Origin: Variovorax sp. PBL-E5
Lineage (GTDB): Bacteria > Pseudomonadota > Gammaproteobacteria > Burkholderiales > Burkholderiaceae_C
Length of the DNA: 64,000 bases
Reading direction: 5' to 3'
NCBI RefSeq assembly: GCF_901827185.1
Contig: NZ_LR594673.1
Span: 186,001 to 250,000 of the forward strand
This document shows, piece by piece, positions 25,630-33,666 of the stretch; position 1 is the first letter of the stretch, and every line of letters begins with the position of its first letter. The position numbers and the translations under genes were made by a program. The notes under the pieces were generated by a model that was not told where the DNA came from, made no database searches, and saw only the letters and a list, made by a program, of their open reading frames with translations.

Positions 25630-26613
25630 CTATTCCAGCTTGATCCCTGCGGATCGAATCAGCTCGCCCCAGCGCGCCGTGTCCGCATGCACGAACGCCG
25701 TGGACTGCGCCGGGCTCATGCTCTCGGCGAAACCACCGAAGTTCGCGATCTGCGCCTGCACCTCGGGCAGGTGCATGACCTTCCGCACTGCATCGGCGAG
25801 CCGTTGCTGGATCCCGGCCGGCACGCCCGCGGGCGTGACCACGCAGAGCCAGCCCTCGGCCGAGAATCCCGGGTAGCCGCTCTCGGCGACGGTGGGCACG
25901 TCGGGCAGCGCCGGCAGGCGCTGGGCCGAGCTGATCGCGAGCGCGCGCATCTGGCCGTTGCGCACGTAGGGCACCGCGACGCTCGTCACTTCGAACAGCA
26001 CGGGCACATGGTTGCCCAGCAGCAGCGCAGCGGCCTGGCCACTGCCGCGATTCGGCACATGCACGAGCCGGGCGCCGCTCACATGCTGGAGCAGTTCCGC
26101 CGTGAGATGCTGCGAGGATCCCGCGCCGGGCGTCGCATACTCGATCGATGCACGCTTCGATTGCTCGATCAGATCCTTGAGCGTCCGGTACGGCGACTTG
26201 GGGTCGACCAGCACGACGATCGGGCCGCGATAGACGACGGAGATCATCGAGAAGCCGTTCTCCGCGTCGTAGGCCAGCTTGGGATAGAGCGCCGGATTGA
26301 GTGCCAAGGGCCCGATGGCACTCAGGCCGATGGTGTAGCCGTCGGGCGCCGCCCGCCCGAGGGCCGCCATGCCGATGCCGCCGCTCGCACCGGCCTTGTT
26401 CTCCACCACCACCGCCTGGCCGAGTTCCTGCGGCAGCCGGTCGGCGATCAGGCGAGCGATCGAATCGGTCACGTTGCCCGGCGCGAAGGGCACGATCATC
26501 GTGATCGGGCGACCCGGGTAGCGCTGCTGCGCGAAGGCCTGCGGCAGGGCCGCGGCGAGTCCGATGCATGCGATGGCGGCCATCAACGAGCGGCGTATCG
26601 ATCCGGGTGTCAT
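25630..26613 (-). CDS. TTT-family (Bug) solute-binding protein 6, module A (canonical type)
   Basis: 327 residues. Signal peptide ends A-F-A-Q, then R-P-I-T-M-I-V-P-F-A-P-G-N-V-T-D. It ends R-W-G-E-L-I-R-S-A-G-I-K-L-E. It lies between the short carboxyltransferase gene (19 bp upstream) and the carrier gene (51 bp downstream), so the uptake protein and carboxylase are coordinately made. It is the counterpart of the TTT gene at 40669-41646 in module B. It is periplasmic and predicted to bind a carboxylate. Confidence 0.9.
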   Translation of the reverse strand: MTPGSIRRSLMAAIACIGLAAALPQAFAQQRYPGRPITMIVPFAPGNVTDSIARLIADRLPQELGQAVVVENKAGASGGIGMAALGRAAPDGYTIGLSAIGPLALNPALYPKLAYDAENGFSMISVVYRGPIVVLVDPKSPYRTLKDLIEQSKRASIEYATPGAGSSQHLTAELLQHVSGARLVHVPNRGSGQAAALLLGNHVPVLFEVTSVAVPYVRNGQMRALAISSAQRLPALPDVPTVAESGYPGFSAEGWLCVVTPAGVPAGIQQRLADAVRKVMHLPEVQAQIANFGGFAESMSPAQSTAFVHADTARWGELIRSAGIKLE

Positions 26614-26632
26614 GGGTCGTCTCCAAGCGGTA

Positions 26633-28159
26633 TCACAAGTAGCAGGGCCAGCTCTGCATCAGGTGCCGTCCCACGCCCGCCGTGCCGCGCGCCTGATGGA
26701 CCTCGAGCATGCGCACCAGCCAGTCGCGTGTTTCATGCGGCCGGATGACCTGCTGCACGTGAAAGTTGGCTGCCATCACCCACGGGCTGGTCTCGCGCGC
26801 CAGTTCGGCCAGCCGGTCGTCGAAGCCCGGATCGCCGGGCGACAGGCCATCGACCACGGTCACGCCCGCGGCCGGCGCCATGAATCCGATTTCCGCCGTG
26901 GGCCAGACCGCGATCTCGTCGGAGTTGCGGCCGCCGCCCATGTTCAGATAGGCCTGTCCGTAGAGCTTGCGCAGGATCACCGTCAGCTTCGGCACCGTGG
27001 CGAGTTGCAGCGCCGTCATGTAGTTCATGATGCGCGCGGGTGCCCCGGCCTGCTCGGCCTCGAGGCCGATCGCGAAGCCCGGCACGTCGACCAGGTTGAC
27101 CAACGGGATATTGAAGGAATCGCACAGGACGATGAAGGATGCGATCTTCCTGCAGGCGGCGATCTCGAGCGCGCCGCCCTTGTGCAGCGGATTGCTGGCG
27201 ATGATGCCGACCGCGCGTCCGCCCAGGCGGGCGAGTCCGGTGATGCCGGTCTTGCCGAAGCGCGCCTTGAGTTCGAAGAAGCTGTCGCGATCGACGATCG
27301 CGCGGATGATCTTCTTCATGTCGTAGACCTGCGTCTCGCGCTCGGGCAGCAGTTCCAGGATGCCGGGCATCAGGTCGCCCGAGCCGGGCGGCACCGGCTG
27401 CAGCGGCGGCGTCTCGGCGTTGTGCGAGGGCAGGTACGACAGGAAGCGGCGGATCGCGTCGATCGCTTCTTCGTCGCTGTCGACCACCTGATCCACCAGC
27501 CCGGTGGTCTCAGCATGCAGCAGCCAGCCGCCGAGCGCCTCGGGCTCGAGGGTGGCGCCGGTCGCCTGCTTCACCAGGGGTGCGCTCGAGACCGACAGCA
27601 AGGCGCCCTTGCGCATCACCTTGAAGTCGCTCAGGCACGAGTACCAGCTCGACGACCCGTAGCAGGGGCCGAGGATGGCCGCCGCCCAGGGCGTTTCGCG
27701 CAAGCGCAGGTACTGCGCCGGATCGCTGCCGCTGGCACCCATGCCGGCGGCACCCATCGTTTCCGGAATGCGCGCGCCCGAGGACTCGCCGAGGAAGACC
27801 AGCGGAAGGCCGCGCTGCGCCGCCACGCGCTTCATGTGGGCGATCTTGCGGCCGTTGACCATCGTGCTCGATGCACCCATGACGGTGAAATCGTTCGACA
27901 TCGCCGCCGCCTCGCGCCCGGCGATGCGGCCGAAGCCGGCGATCTTGCCGTCGGCCGGCGCCTTGCCCGCATCCGGGCCGGAGAACGCGAACAGGCCCAC
28001 TTCGGCGAAGCTGCCTTCGTCGAAGAGCGCGGCCAGCCTGGCGCGTGCATCGAGCAGGCCGGCGTCGCGCCGGCGCTGGAGCTTGGCCGCGCCACCCATC
28101 GCCAGCGCCTGCGCATGGCGGCGTTCGTAATCGTCCGAGATTTCTTTCCGGTCCATCAA
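26633..28159 (-). CDS. Acyl-CoA carboxylase carboxyltransferase, short type, module A
   Basis: 508 residues with N- and C-terminal crotonase-like carboxyltransferase domains in one chain, as in PccB/MccB. Landmarks are L-G-E-S-S-G-A-R-I-P near 115, the C-Y-G-S-S-S-W oxyanion region near 165, and the second-domain N-M-G-G-G-R-N-S-D-E-I. It ends W-P-C-Y-L. The chain would transfer carboxyl from biotin to an acyl-CoA. It is a clear paralogue of 39123-40655 (same G-V-G-x-H-L-M-x-x-W-P ending). It is distinct from the longer carboxyltransferase 37 bp upstream, so two different chains are made together. Confidence 0.9.
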   Translation of the reverse strand: MMDRKEISDDYERRHAQALAMGGAAKLQRRRDAGLLDARARLAALFDEGSFAEVGLFAFSGPDAGKAPADGKIAGFGRIAGREAAAMSNDFTVMGASSTMVNGRKIAHMKRVAAQRGLPLVFLGESSGARIPETMGAAGMGASGSDPAQYLRLRETPWAAAILGPCYGSSSWYSCLSDFKVMRKGALLSVSSAPLVKQATGATLEPEALGGWLLHAETTGLVDQVVDSDEEAIDAIRRFLSYLPSHNAETPPLQPVPPGSGDLMPGILELLPERETQVYDMKKIIRAIVDRDSFFELKARFGKTGITGLARLGGRAVGIIASNPLHKGGALEIAACRKIASFIVLCDSFNIPLVNLVDVPGFAIGLEAEQAGAPARIMNYMTALQLATVPKLTVILRKLYGQAYLNMGGGRNSDEIAVWPTAEIGFMAPAAGVTVVDGLSPGDPGFDDRLAELARETSPWVMAANFHVQQVIRPHETRDWLVRMLEVHQARGTAGVGRHLMQSWPCYL

Positions 28160-28196
28160 CCTTGTTCCTTGTCTCTCGTCATGGCGCGGACCCGGC

Positions 28197-29774
28197 TCAT
28201 CGCATGCCGCGCAGCTTCACGCCCAGCCGGGTCGCGCAGACCGCGTAGGCATCGCGCACCCAATCGCACAGCAAGGGTCGCGTGGTCGCGGGCTCGATCA
28301 CGTCGACGACGCCGAAGCGCTCCGCCGTCCGCAGCGGCGATCCGATCTTGTGGAACAGCGTCTCGAGTTCGAGCCGGCGCGCCTCGGGGTCGGCGGCGGC
28401 TTCGAGCTCGCGCCGGTAGGCCGCCGCGACGCCGCCTTCCACCGGCACCGATCCCCAGCGCGCCGATGGCCACGCGAAACGGTGCGGCAAGGCCATGCCG
28501 CCCGGCCCGACCCAGGGACTGAGCATGCCGCCGGCGAGGCCGAAGCAGCGGCGGATGACGATCGCGATCCAGGGGATGGACGATTGCTCCATCGCGGCCT
28601 GGGCGCGCAGCACCGCGGCCAGGGTTCCTTCGCGCTCGGCGTCCGGGCCGGTCATCGAGCCGGGTTGGTCCACCAGGTTGACCATCGGCAGATGGAAGGT
28701 GTCGCAGAGATCGATGAAGCGCTCCATCTTCTGCGCCGCCGCGCGCGTCAGCGCGCCGCCCATCACGACCGGGTTGTTGATCATCACGCCGACGGCATGC
28801 CCGTCCAGCCGAGCCAGGCAGGTGACGAGCGATCCGCCGAACTGCGGGGAAATCTCGAACACCGATTCGCGATCGAAGACCGCAGCAAGGATCTTGCGCG
28901 GCTCGAAGACCTTGCGCCGCTCGGCGGGAATGGCGTCGTTCAGGGACGGCTCGGACCGCGCCGCAGGATCGGTGCATGCCACGACCGGCGGCTGCGCGAA
29001 AACGTGCTGCGGCAGGAAGGACAGGAAGCGGCGCGCCTGGTCGAGGGCCTCCGCTTCGGTCGCCGCGCTGTTGTTGATCACGCCACTGGTCTTGTGAACA
29101 CCCCAGCCGCCGAGTTCTTCCTTGCCGACGGTCAGGCCGAGCGCCTGTTTCACGACGGGCGGGCCGCCAGCGAAGACCTGTGCCTGGCCGCGCACCATCA
29201 CGGAGAAATGCGAACTGCAGGCCCGGATCGCACCCAGCCCCGCTGCCGGGCCCAGCACGATGCCCACCACGGGCGCCAGCATCAGCAGTTGCGTGGAAGG
29301 CAGCAGCGCATAGCCCGGGATCTTCGTGAAGCCCAGCTGCTGCGTCAGGTTCACGCTGCCGCCCGCACTGTGCACCAGCCGCACCAGCGGCAGCCGGTAT
29401 TCATGGGCGTAGCGATCGGCGTAGATCCATTTCTCGGCCACGGTCGCTTCCGAGGAGCCGCCGCGCAGGGTGAAGTCGTCGGAGGCCACGACGGTCTTGC
29501 GCGCGCCCACCTGCGCCAGCCCGATGACGTGCGCCGAGGGTGTGAACGATTCGAGGTCTCCGGACGGGCCGTAGCGCCCCTTGCCGGCCAACGCGCCGAA
29601 CTCCCGGAAGCTGCCTGCATCCACGAGGCGGTCGATGCGCTCGCGCGCATTCATCATGCCGAGCTCGCGCGTGCGCGCGAGATTCCCGGCCCCGCCCATC
29701 CGGGCTGCGGTCGCGCGCCTGGCATCGATGTCCTCGAGCTCGGCATTCCACTGTTGTGAAGGAAACTGAGGCAT
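28197..29774 (-). CDS. Acyl-CoA carboxylase carboxyltransferase, long type, module A
   Basis: 525 residues from ATG 29774. The frame is open farther upstream, but family homology starts here and the CoA-transferase stop is 11 bp away. It has the two carboxyltransferase domains: G-K-G-R-Y near 65, D-D-F-T-L-R-G-G-S-S-E near 100, then N-N-P-V-V-M-G-G-A-L-T near 350 and D-Q-P-G-S-M. The C-terminal ~60 residues (G-V-V-D-V-I-E-P then T-R-P-L-L-C-D-W) are shared with the module B copy at 33667-35238. It may form a hetero-oligomer with the short chain or act on a different CoA ester. Confidence 0.88.
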   Translation of the reverse strand: MPQFPSQQWNAELEDIDARRATAARMGGAGNLARTRELGMMNARERIDRLVDAGSFREFGALAGKGRYGPSGDLESFTPSAHVIGLAQVGARKTVVASDDFTLRGGSSEATVAEKWIYADRYAHEYRLPLVRLVHSAGGSVNLTQQLGFTKIPGYALLPSTQLLMLAPVVGIVLGPAAGLGAIRACSSHFSVMVRGQAQVFAGGPPVVKQALGLTVGKEELGGWGVHKTSGVINNSAATEAEALDQARRFLSFLPQHVFAQPPVVACTDPAARSEPSLNDAIPAERRKVFEPRKILAAVFDRESVFEISPQFGGSLVTCLARLDGHAVGVMINNPVVMGGALTRAAAQKMERFIDLCDTFHLPMVNLVDQPGSMTGPDAEREGTLAAVLRAQAAMEQSSIPWIAIVIRRCFGLAGGMLSPWVGPGGMALPHRFAWPSARWGSVPVEGGVAAAYRRELEAAADPEARRLELETLFHKIGSPLRTAERFGVVDVIEPATTRPLLCDWVRDAYAVCATRLGVKLRGMR

Positions 29775-29785
29775 GGCGCGATCGA

Positions 29786-31009
29786 TCAGGCGCACGCGGG
29801 CCGGAAGACGACCCGGCGCGCGATCAGCTCGCCGATGGCTTCCGCGCTGTAGCCGAGTTCGCCGGCCAGTATGTCGGTGCTGTCGGCGCCGGCTTCGTGG
29901 CCGGCCCATCGAACGCTGCCCGGCGTGTCCGACAGCTTCGGCACGATCCCTTGCTGGCGTGCCGACCCCAGCACCGGATGGGGCACGTCGATCAGCATCT
30001 GGCGCGCCTTGAAATGCGGATCGTCGAACACGTCGGGCAAGGTGAAGACGCGCGAGCAAGGCACTTCGGCTTCGATCAGCCTGCGCTCCACCTCCGCGCC
30101 GGTGTGCGGCCGCGTCCACTCGGCCACCGCCTCGTCGAGCTCGGCCGCGTGCTGGCCGCGCAGGCGAACGCTGGCGAAGCGCGGGTCGACCGCCAGCGGC
30201 TCGCGCGCCATGGCCCGCAGCAAGCGGGCGAAGGTCGCGTCGTTGTTCGCCGCGATGAGCACATAGCCGTCGGTCGTCGGATAGAGGCTATTGGGTGCGA
30301 CGTTCGGCAGGCTGGGCCCCTGGCGCGCAGGCACGTGCCCGAGCTTGTCGAAGGCCGGCACGAAACCTTCCATCATCGAGAAGGCGGTCTCGTACAGCGC
30401 CGCGTCCACCAGTTGGCCGCGGCCCGTCGACTGGCGATGGAACAAGGCCATCATGGCGCCGAAGGCGCTGTAGATCGCAGTGAGGTAATCGGTCGTCGCG
30501 AGCGCGACGCGGCTCGGCGGGCGATCGGGGTCGCCGGTCAGGTCGCGCACGCCCGCGAAGGCGTCGCAGATGGCCCCATAGCCCGGGCGCGATGCATAAG
30601 GCCCGGTCTGGCCGTAGCCGCTGATGCGCACCATCACCAGCCGGGGATTGGCCGCATGCAAGCTGTCGTAGTCGAAGCCGAGGCGCTCCATCACGCCGGG
30701 GCGGTTGTTCTCCAGCATGACGTCGGCCTTGGCCAGCAGCTCGTGCAGGATGCGCTTGCCGTCGGGCGTCTTGAGGTCCACCGCGATGCTGCGCTTGCCG
30801 CGCTGGATCGAAATGGCCTGCAAGGACACGCCCTCCGAGAACATGCCCATCTGGCGCACCGGATCGCCCTCCGGCGGCTCGACCTTGATCACGTCGGCGC
30901 CGAAGTCCGCGAGCAGCCTGCCGCATGCCGGGCCGGCGAAGGTGTTGCACAGCTCGATCACGCGCACGCCGGCCAGGGGCCCGCGCGTCTCCTTCATGGT
31001 GTCGCTCAT
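29786..31009 (-). CDS. CaiB/BaiF-family CoA-transferase, module A
   Basis: 407 residues. Family III CoA-transferase: N-terminal G-V-R-V-I-E-L near 15, F-G-A-D-V-I-K-V-E near 40, R-G-K-R-S-I-A near 70, and the catalytic-aspartate motif T-T-D-Y-L around 165-175. It moves CoA between a donor thioester and a free carboxylic acid. Placed between a TTT gene and carboxyltransferase genes, it most likely activates the imported acid to the CoA ester that is then carboxylated. It starts 1 bp after the TTT stop, so translation is coupled. Confidence 0.9.
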   Translation of the reverse strand: MSDTMKETRGPLAGVRVIELCNTFAGPACGRLLADFGADVIKVEPPEGDPVRQMGMFSEGVSLQAISIQRGKRSIAVDLKTPDGKRILHELLAKADVMLENNRPGVMERLGFDYDSLHAANPRLVMVRISGYGQTGPYASRPGYGAICDAFAGVRDLTGDPDRPPSRVALATTDYLTAIYSAFGAMMALFHRQSTGRGQLVDAALYETAFSMMEGFVPAFDKLGHVPARQGPSLPNVAPNSLYPTTDGYVLIAANNDATFARLLRAMAREPLAVDPRFASVRLRGQHAAELDEAVAEWTRPHTGAEVERRLIEAEVPCSRVFTLPDVFDDPHFKARQMLIDVPHPVLGSARQQGIVPKLSDTPGSVRWAGHEAGADSTDILAGELGYSAEAIGELIARRVVFRPACA

Positions 31010-31010
31010 G

Positions 31011-31982
31011 TCAGTTCTGACCCAACTTGAGCTCCTTGACCAGCGGCGCCAGTTCCGTGCGCTCGCGGTCGAAATAGTCGATGGTCTTGGCCTGGTTCAT
31101 GTAGAGAGGCTTGGCGCCGTTGCGCGCGAGCAGCGCCTGCCATTCGGGGTCGTTGGAAAGTTTCTCGATCGCGCCTTCCCAGAAACGCACCGCCTGCGGC
31201 GGCACGTCCTTGGGCAGCATCAGGCCGTACACCGAACTGAAGCTCGAATCCACGCCCTGCTCGCGCCACGTCGGGACATGCGCGAAGACGCCATCGAGGC
31301 GCTCCGCGGACGACACCGCCAGGGGCCGCACGCTGCCGGCCGACACCATGCCCACCAGATTGGGCGTGCTGGCCGGAACGGCGTCCACGTAGCCGCCCAG
31401 CAAGGCCGTGAGCGCCTCCGCCGAGGAGCGGTACGGCGCGAGCGTCAGCCTGCCGAGGTCGACGCCCGCCGCCTTCAGCGGCTTGGCCAGCGAGATCAGC
31501 ACGTGATGCCCGAGATAGCCGAAACGCACGCTCGCGGGATCCCGCTTCAGGCTGGCGACCAGATCGCCGGCGCTCTGGAGGCTGGAATCCGATCGCACCG
31601 TGACCGCCATCGTCTCGCGCAGGAACAGGGCCACCGGCGTGAAATCCGAAAAGCCCAGCTTCAACTCGCCGGTGAGATGGGAGATCGTGATGCCGGTATA
31701 GGACAGGGTGAGCACGTGCGGATTGCCCGGCCGCTGCTGCAGGCTTTGCAGCGCGATGACGCCCGTGCCGGACGGCCGGTTCACGACCACCCAGGACTGG
31801 CCGTTGAGCATGTCGTGTTTCGCCAGCAGATGGCCCATGGCCCGGACGTACTGGTCTGCCGCGCCACCGGGACCGGAAGGCACGACGAATTCGATGGGCG
31901 CCGTCGGCTTCCACTCCTGCGCGTGTGCCGATACGCAGCCCCACGCGATGCCGAGCGCGGCAAGCCCTGCCAACTTGATCAT
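31011..31982 (-). CDS. TTT-family (Bug) solute-binding protein 7, module A (divergent W-K-P-T type)
   Basis: 323 residues from ATG 31982, preceded by a good AGGAGA site. The signal peptide ends A-H-A-Q. The mature chain begins E-W-K-P-T-A-P-I-E-F-V-V-P-S-G-P-G-G-A-A-D-Q, so the usual basic-proline ligand loop is altered. The same variant, A-W-K-P-T-G-Q-V-E-Y-V-I-P-S, appears in module B (36489-37505), and the pair is likely a separate Bug subfamily. It is the first gene of module A and probably periplasmic. A LysR gene is divergent 140 bp away. Confidence 0.85.
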   Translation of the reverse strand: MIKLAGLAALGIAWGCVSAHAQEWKPTAPIEFVVPSGPGGAADQYVRAMGHLLAKHDMLNGQSWVVVNRPSGTGVIALQSLQQRPGNPHVLTLSYTGITISHLTGELKLGFSDFTPVALFLRETMAVTVRSDSSLQSAGDLVASLKRDPASVRFGYLGHHVLISLAKPLKAAGVDLGRLTLAPYRSSAEALTALLGGYVDAVPASTPNLVGMVSAGSVRPLAVSSAERLDGVFAHVPTWREQGVDSSFSSVYGLMLPKDVPPQAVRFWEGAIEKLSNDPEWQALLARNGAKPLYMNQAKTIDYFDRERTELAPLVKELKLGQN

Positions 31983-32087
31983 CTGATGTCTCCTGCTTGT
32001 ACTGCCCTGCCCTGCCCTGCGCCGCGCCTGCAAGTTCTCGCCCTTCGCGCATCCGGCCACTCTAGGCAGCAGTGCCGCAGCCCACAA

Positions 32088-32103
32088 GCTAAAATTTCTT
32101 AGC
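32088..32103. promoter_or_regulatory. Interrupted dyad GCTAA-N6-TTAGC between module A and LysR
   Basis: Arms GCTAA (32088-32092) and TTAGC (32099-32103) flank a six-base AT-rich centre in the 140-bp divergent gap. TAAAAT at 32090-32095 could be the -10 element for the LysR gene, so a bound regulator would block its own promoter. The size fits a LysR-type site, but the arms are short. An AAGGAA ribosome site at 32111-32116 precedes the LysR start. Confidence 0.35.
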
Positions 32104-32122
32104 GATTCACAAGGAAACGCTT

Positions 32123-33088
32123 ATGAATTCCAGCGAACCCCTTGCCCGCCCGAGATCCATCGACGTGAGTCTTCGGCAGCTTCGCGCTTTCGCCACCGTG
32201 GCTCAGCTCGGCAGCTTCGTGGAGGCCTCGCGCGCATTGCACGTCACGCCTGCGGCATTGAGCATCGTGGTGGCCGAACTCGAGGCCTCGCTCGGTTTTC
32301 GCGTCTTCGACAGAACGACGCGGCGCGTGCGCCTGTCCGGTCCCGGCGAGCAGTACCTGCCCTTTGCCGAGCGGATCCTCGCGGACGTCGAAGGCGCGCG
32401 CCGATGGGCGAGCGACCTGCGCGACCAGAAGACCGGGGTGGTCCGCATGGCCACGAGCCAGGTCGTCACCTGGGCCCTCATGCCGCCCCTGTTCGCCGCC
32501 TTTCGGCAGTCGCGGCCGGATGTGCGGCTCGAGCCGATGGACCTGGGCGTCGACGAGATCTTCCCGGCCCTGGAGCAGGGACGCGCGGACATCGGCATCA
32601 CGCTGAGCACGTCGGTCGGCCCGGCCCTGCGTGCCACGCCGGCCTTCGATTCGCGCGTTCACGTGGTGTGCCGCAGCGACGGCCGCTGGGGCAGGCGCAA
32701 GAGCCTGCGATGGTCGGAACTGGCGGGCGAGCCGCTCGTCTTCACCGGCATCGACACCCCGGCGCGCATCAACGCCGAACTCGGCGGCACGCCGGTCCTC
32801 GAGGCCGCCTGGCAGGTCGCCCACACCGGCACCGCCCTGGCGCTGGTGGCCAGCGGATTCGGCAGCGCCATCTGTGCGGGCTACGTGCGCCCGATGACGA
32901 ACATCCACAACCTGCGCATGCTGCCGATGACCCATCCGGTGGTGGTGCGCTCCATGAGCATCTACACCAGCCGCGCGCGCACGGGCGTGCCGGCGGTGGA
33001 GGCGATGCGGGAGTTCCTGCAAAGCCAGTTTTCGCGGGCCCGCGGGGGCTTCGTGGAATCCCTGCTGCCGAAGCTGCCCGGCGCCTAG
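32123..33088 (+). CDS. LysR-type regulator, probably of module A
   Basis: 321 residues. The N-terminal winged HTH spans about 12-72 (L-R-Q-L-R-A-F-A-T-V, then A-S-R-A-L-H-V-T-P-A-A-L-S). The effector domain begins near 100 with V-R-M-A-T-S-Q-V-V and continues to a basic C-terminus. It is transcribed away from module A's first gene, the classic arrangement for LysR activators, and the inducer may be the imported acid or its CoA ester. The gene is convergent with the MarR gene (19-bp gap). Confidence 0.9.
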   Translation: MNSSEPLARPRSIDVSLRQLRAFATVAQLGSFVEASRALHVTPAALSIVVAELEASLGFRVFDRTTRRVRLSGPGEQYLPFAERILADVEGARRWASDLRDQKTGVVRMATSQVVTWALMPPLFAAFRQSRPDVRLEPMDLGVDEIFPALEQGRADIGITLSTSVGPALRATPAFDSRVHVVCRSDGRWGRRKSLRWSELAGEPLVFTGIDTPARINAELGGTPVLEAAWQVAHTGTALALVASGFGSAICAGYVRPMTNIHNLRMLPMTHPVVVRSMSIYTSRARTGVPAVEAMREFLQSQFSRARGGFVESLLPKLPGA

Positions 33089-33107
33089 AGATGCGCGGTC
33101 GATCGCC

Positions 33108-33593
33108 TCAGGCCCGGTCGGCGCCCTTCGAGTCCGCAGGCTCGCCGCGGTAGGCAATCATGGACAGCGCATCGCGCACGACGGTCATCTGCTCGTTGCC
33201 GATCAGCCGCGCGTACTCCCTTTCGATCTGGGCAATGCATTTGTGCATGTGCGTCATGTATTCCAACCCGGCCTCGGTGAAGCGCACGAGCGATGCGCGT
33301 CCGTCGGCGCCGTCCGCGTCGCGGCAGAGCAGGCCTTCGTCCTCGAGATCCTTCACCATGCGCGCGACCGCCTGCTTGGTCACGCCGAGCCGGCGGGCCA
33401 GATCGATGCTGCGCGTGCCGTGGACGTCGATATAAGGCAAGAGGCGCCCGCGCGCCTGGAGCGCCGCATTGTCCGGGCCGTTCATCTTCTCGGACAGGCG
33501 GGCGATGAAGTCCTGGCGCGCCAGCAGCAGCAGCCGTCCGATGCCATGGCGCCGCGATTTCTGGAGGGCGGTGATCTGGGCGCGGGTGAACAT
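33108..33593 (-). CDS. MarR-family regulator closing module B
   Basis: 161 residues from ATG 33593. The winged HTH is evident: S-I-D-L-A-R-R-L-G-V-T-K-Q-A-V-A-R near 65-81, followed by the beta-wing R-D-A-D-G-A-D-G-R-A. MarR proteins bind palindromes of 16-20 bp and are released by small phenolic or CoA ligands. It is the last gene after the long carboxyltransferase (73-bp gap). The perfect 17-bp palindrome over the module B promoter (41755-41771) is its most likely operator. A TATATT in the gap may give it a separate weak promoter. Confidence 0.85.
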   Translation of the reverse strand: MFTRAQITALQKSRRHGIGRLLLLARQDFIARLSEKMNGPDNAALQARGRLLPYIDVHGTRSIDLARRLGVTKQAVARMVKDLEDEGLLCRDADGADGRASLVRFTEAGLEYMTHMHKCIAQIEREYARLIGNEQMTVVRDALSMIAYRGEPADSKGADRA

Positions 33594-33666
33594 GCGCGGC
33601 AATATAGCATCGCGCCGCCGTACCGAATCCTGGGTGTCGGCGACGCATCCGGCGCTGTCCTGCACC

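Noticed and set aside
28197..30119. Long start for the module A long carboxyltransferase
   Set aside because: The extra 115 codons lie inside the CoA-transferase gene in another phase and have no homology. ATG 29774 fits the family start.
32000..32025. Short CTGCC tandem run in the LysR gap
   Set aside because: About four five-base units, below what I would call a meaningful repeat.
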